Both the position numbers and the translations under genes were made by a program. The notes under the pieces were generated by a model. That model saw only the letters and a program-made list of their open reading frames with translations, had not been told where the DNA came from and searched no databases. A stretch of DNA of 15,783 bases from assembly GCA_035264765.1 (NCBI GenBank), contig DATFPQ010000164.1:1-15783 (forward strand), in the 5' to 3' direction. Positions 15,750 to 15,783 of the stretch are shown here, one piece after another. Positions within the stretch are counted from its first letter, which is position 1; each line of letters begins with the position of its first letter. Origin of the DNA: DATFPQ01 sp035264765 (lineage in GTDB: Bacteria; Actinomycetota; Actinomycetes; Actinomycetales; Angustibacteraceae).

Positions 15750-15778
15750 CGTGTACGCGCAGGAAGACGGCGTACACG
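15750..15778. promoter_or_regulatory. 9-bp-arm inverted repeat upstream of the citrate synthase gene
   Basis: CGTGTACGC (15750-15758) and GCGTACACG (15770-15778) are exact reverse complements separated by 11 bp. The repeat is 27 nt upstream of the citrate synthase ATG, in the expected promoter region. The centre-to-centre distance of about 20 bp puts both arms on one face of the helix, as for a dimeric regulator. A hairpin in the 5' leader is an alternative. The neighbouring gene on the other side lies outside the window. Confidence 0.55.
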
Positions 15779-15783
15779 ATTGC

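Noticed and set aside
14527..15777. 416-codon open frame on the minus strand over the citrate synthase gene
   Set aside because: Arg/Gly-rich frame-shifted reading of the same strand as citrate synthase; no recognisable domain. GC-rich codon bias leaves such frames open.

Overview
The window is very GC-rich DNA with dense GTG/ATG starts, 4-bp start/stop overlaps and G/C-biased third positions. Together with the actinobacterial families DUF3027, DUF2530, an actinobacterial-type SerC and a short second citrate synthase, this points to the chromosome of an actinomycete (Actinomycetota). Gene order also agrees, from memory, with the Mycobacterium tuberculosis Rv0876c to Rv0889c neighbourhood (membrane transporter, DUF3027-like protein, small DUF2530-like membrane protein, MarR regulator, serC, citA). 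The genus cannot be named from sequence alone. This is an ordinary chromosomal region with no integrase, insertion sequence, CRISPR array, tRNA or rRNA visible.

Layout. (1) 1-4864: a truncated MFS transporter reads leftward off the window. Divergent from it is a two-gene unit: a DUF3027 zinc-motif protein with a proline-rich tail, coupled by a GTGA overlap to a 989-residue protein with an Hsp90/sacsin-like (GHKL) ATPase module. (2) 4941-6973: a small DUF2530 membrane protein is divergent from an AzgA-type NCS2 purine permease, which ends in a perfect 22-bp-arm hairpin terminator. (3) 7020-8924: a MarR regulator with a palindrome in its promoter, followed by an MFS exporter. (4) 8969-9055: a probable 28-residue single-span membrane peptide. 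(5) 9071-11109, minus strand: a helix-turn-helix regulator of the ArsR-like type coupled by GTGA to another MFS exporter, with two adjacent TTTGCAAA palindromes in its promoter. (6) 11198-13440: a class I SAM-dependent methyltransferase coupled by ATGA to a secreted, membrane-anchored propeller-like protein. (7) 13403-15722, minus strand: phosphoserine aminotransferase (serC) downstream of a short citrate synthase. An inverted repeat lies upstream of the citrate synthase at the window edge.

How it works together. Two modules are classic local regulator plus drug-type exporter pairs, each with a visible candidate operator. The citrate synthase and serC pair is core carbon and serine metabolism. 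The purine permease is salvage. The least understood part is the DUF3027 plus Hsp90-like ATPase pair, which looks like a co-produced protein couple of unknown role. A recurring regulatory feature is a -10-like hexamer 6-7 nt before a start codon (DUF3027, DUF2530, the small peptide, the ArsR-like gene, the methyltransferase), suggesting many leaderless transcripts. No stretch longer than 300 bases lacks a gene. Gaps not described separately (4865-4940, 7520-7598, 9056-9070, 14531-14585) hold nothing I can support beyond weak hairpins.
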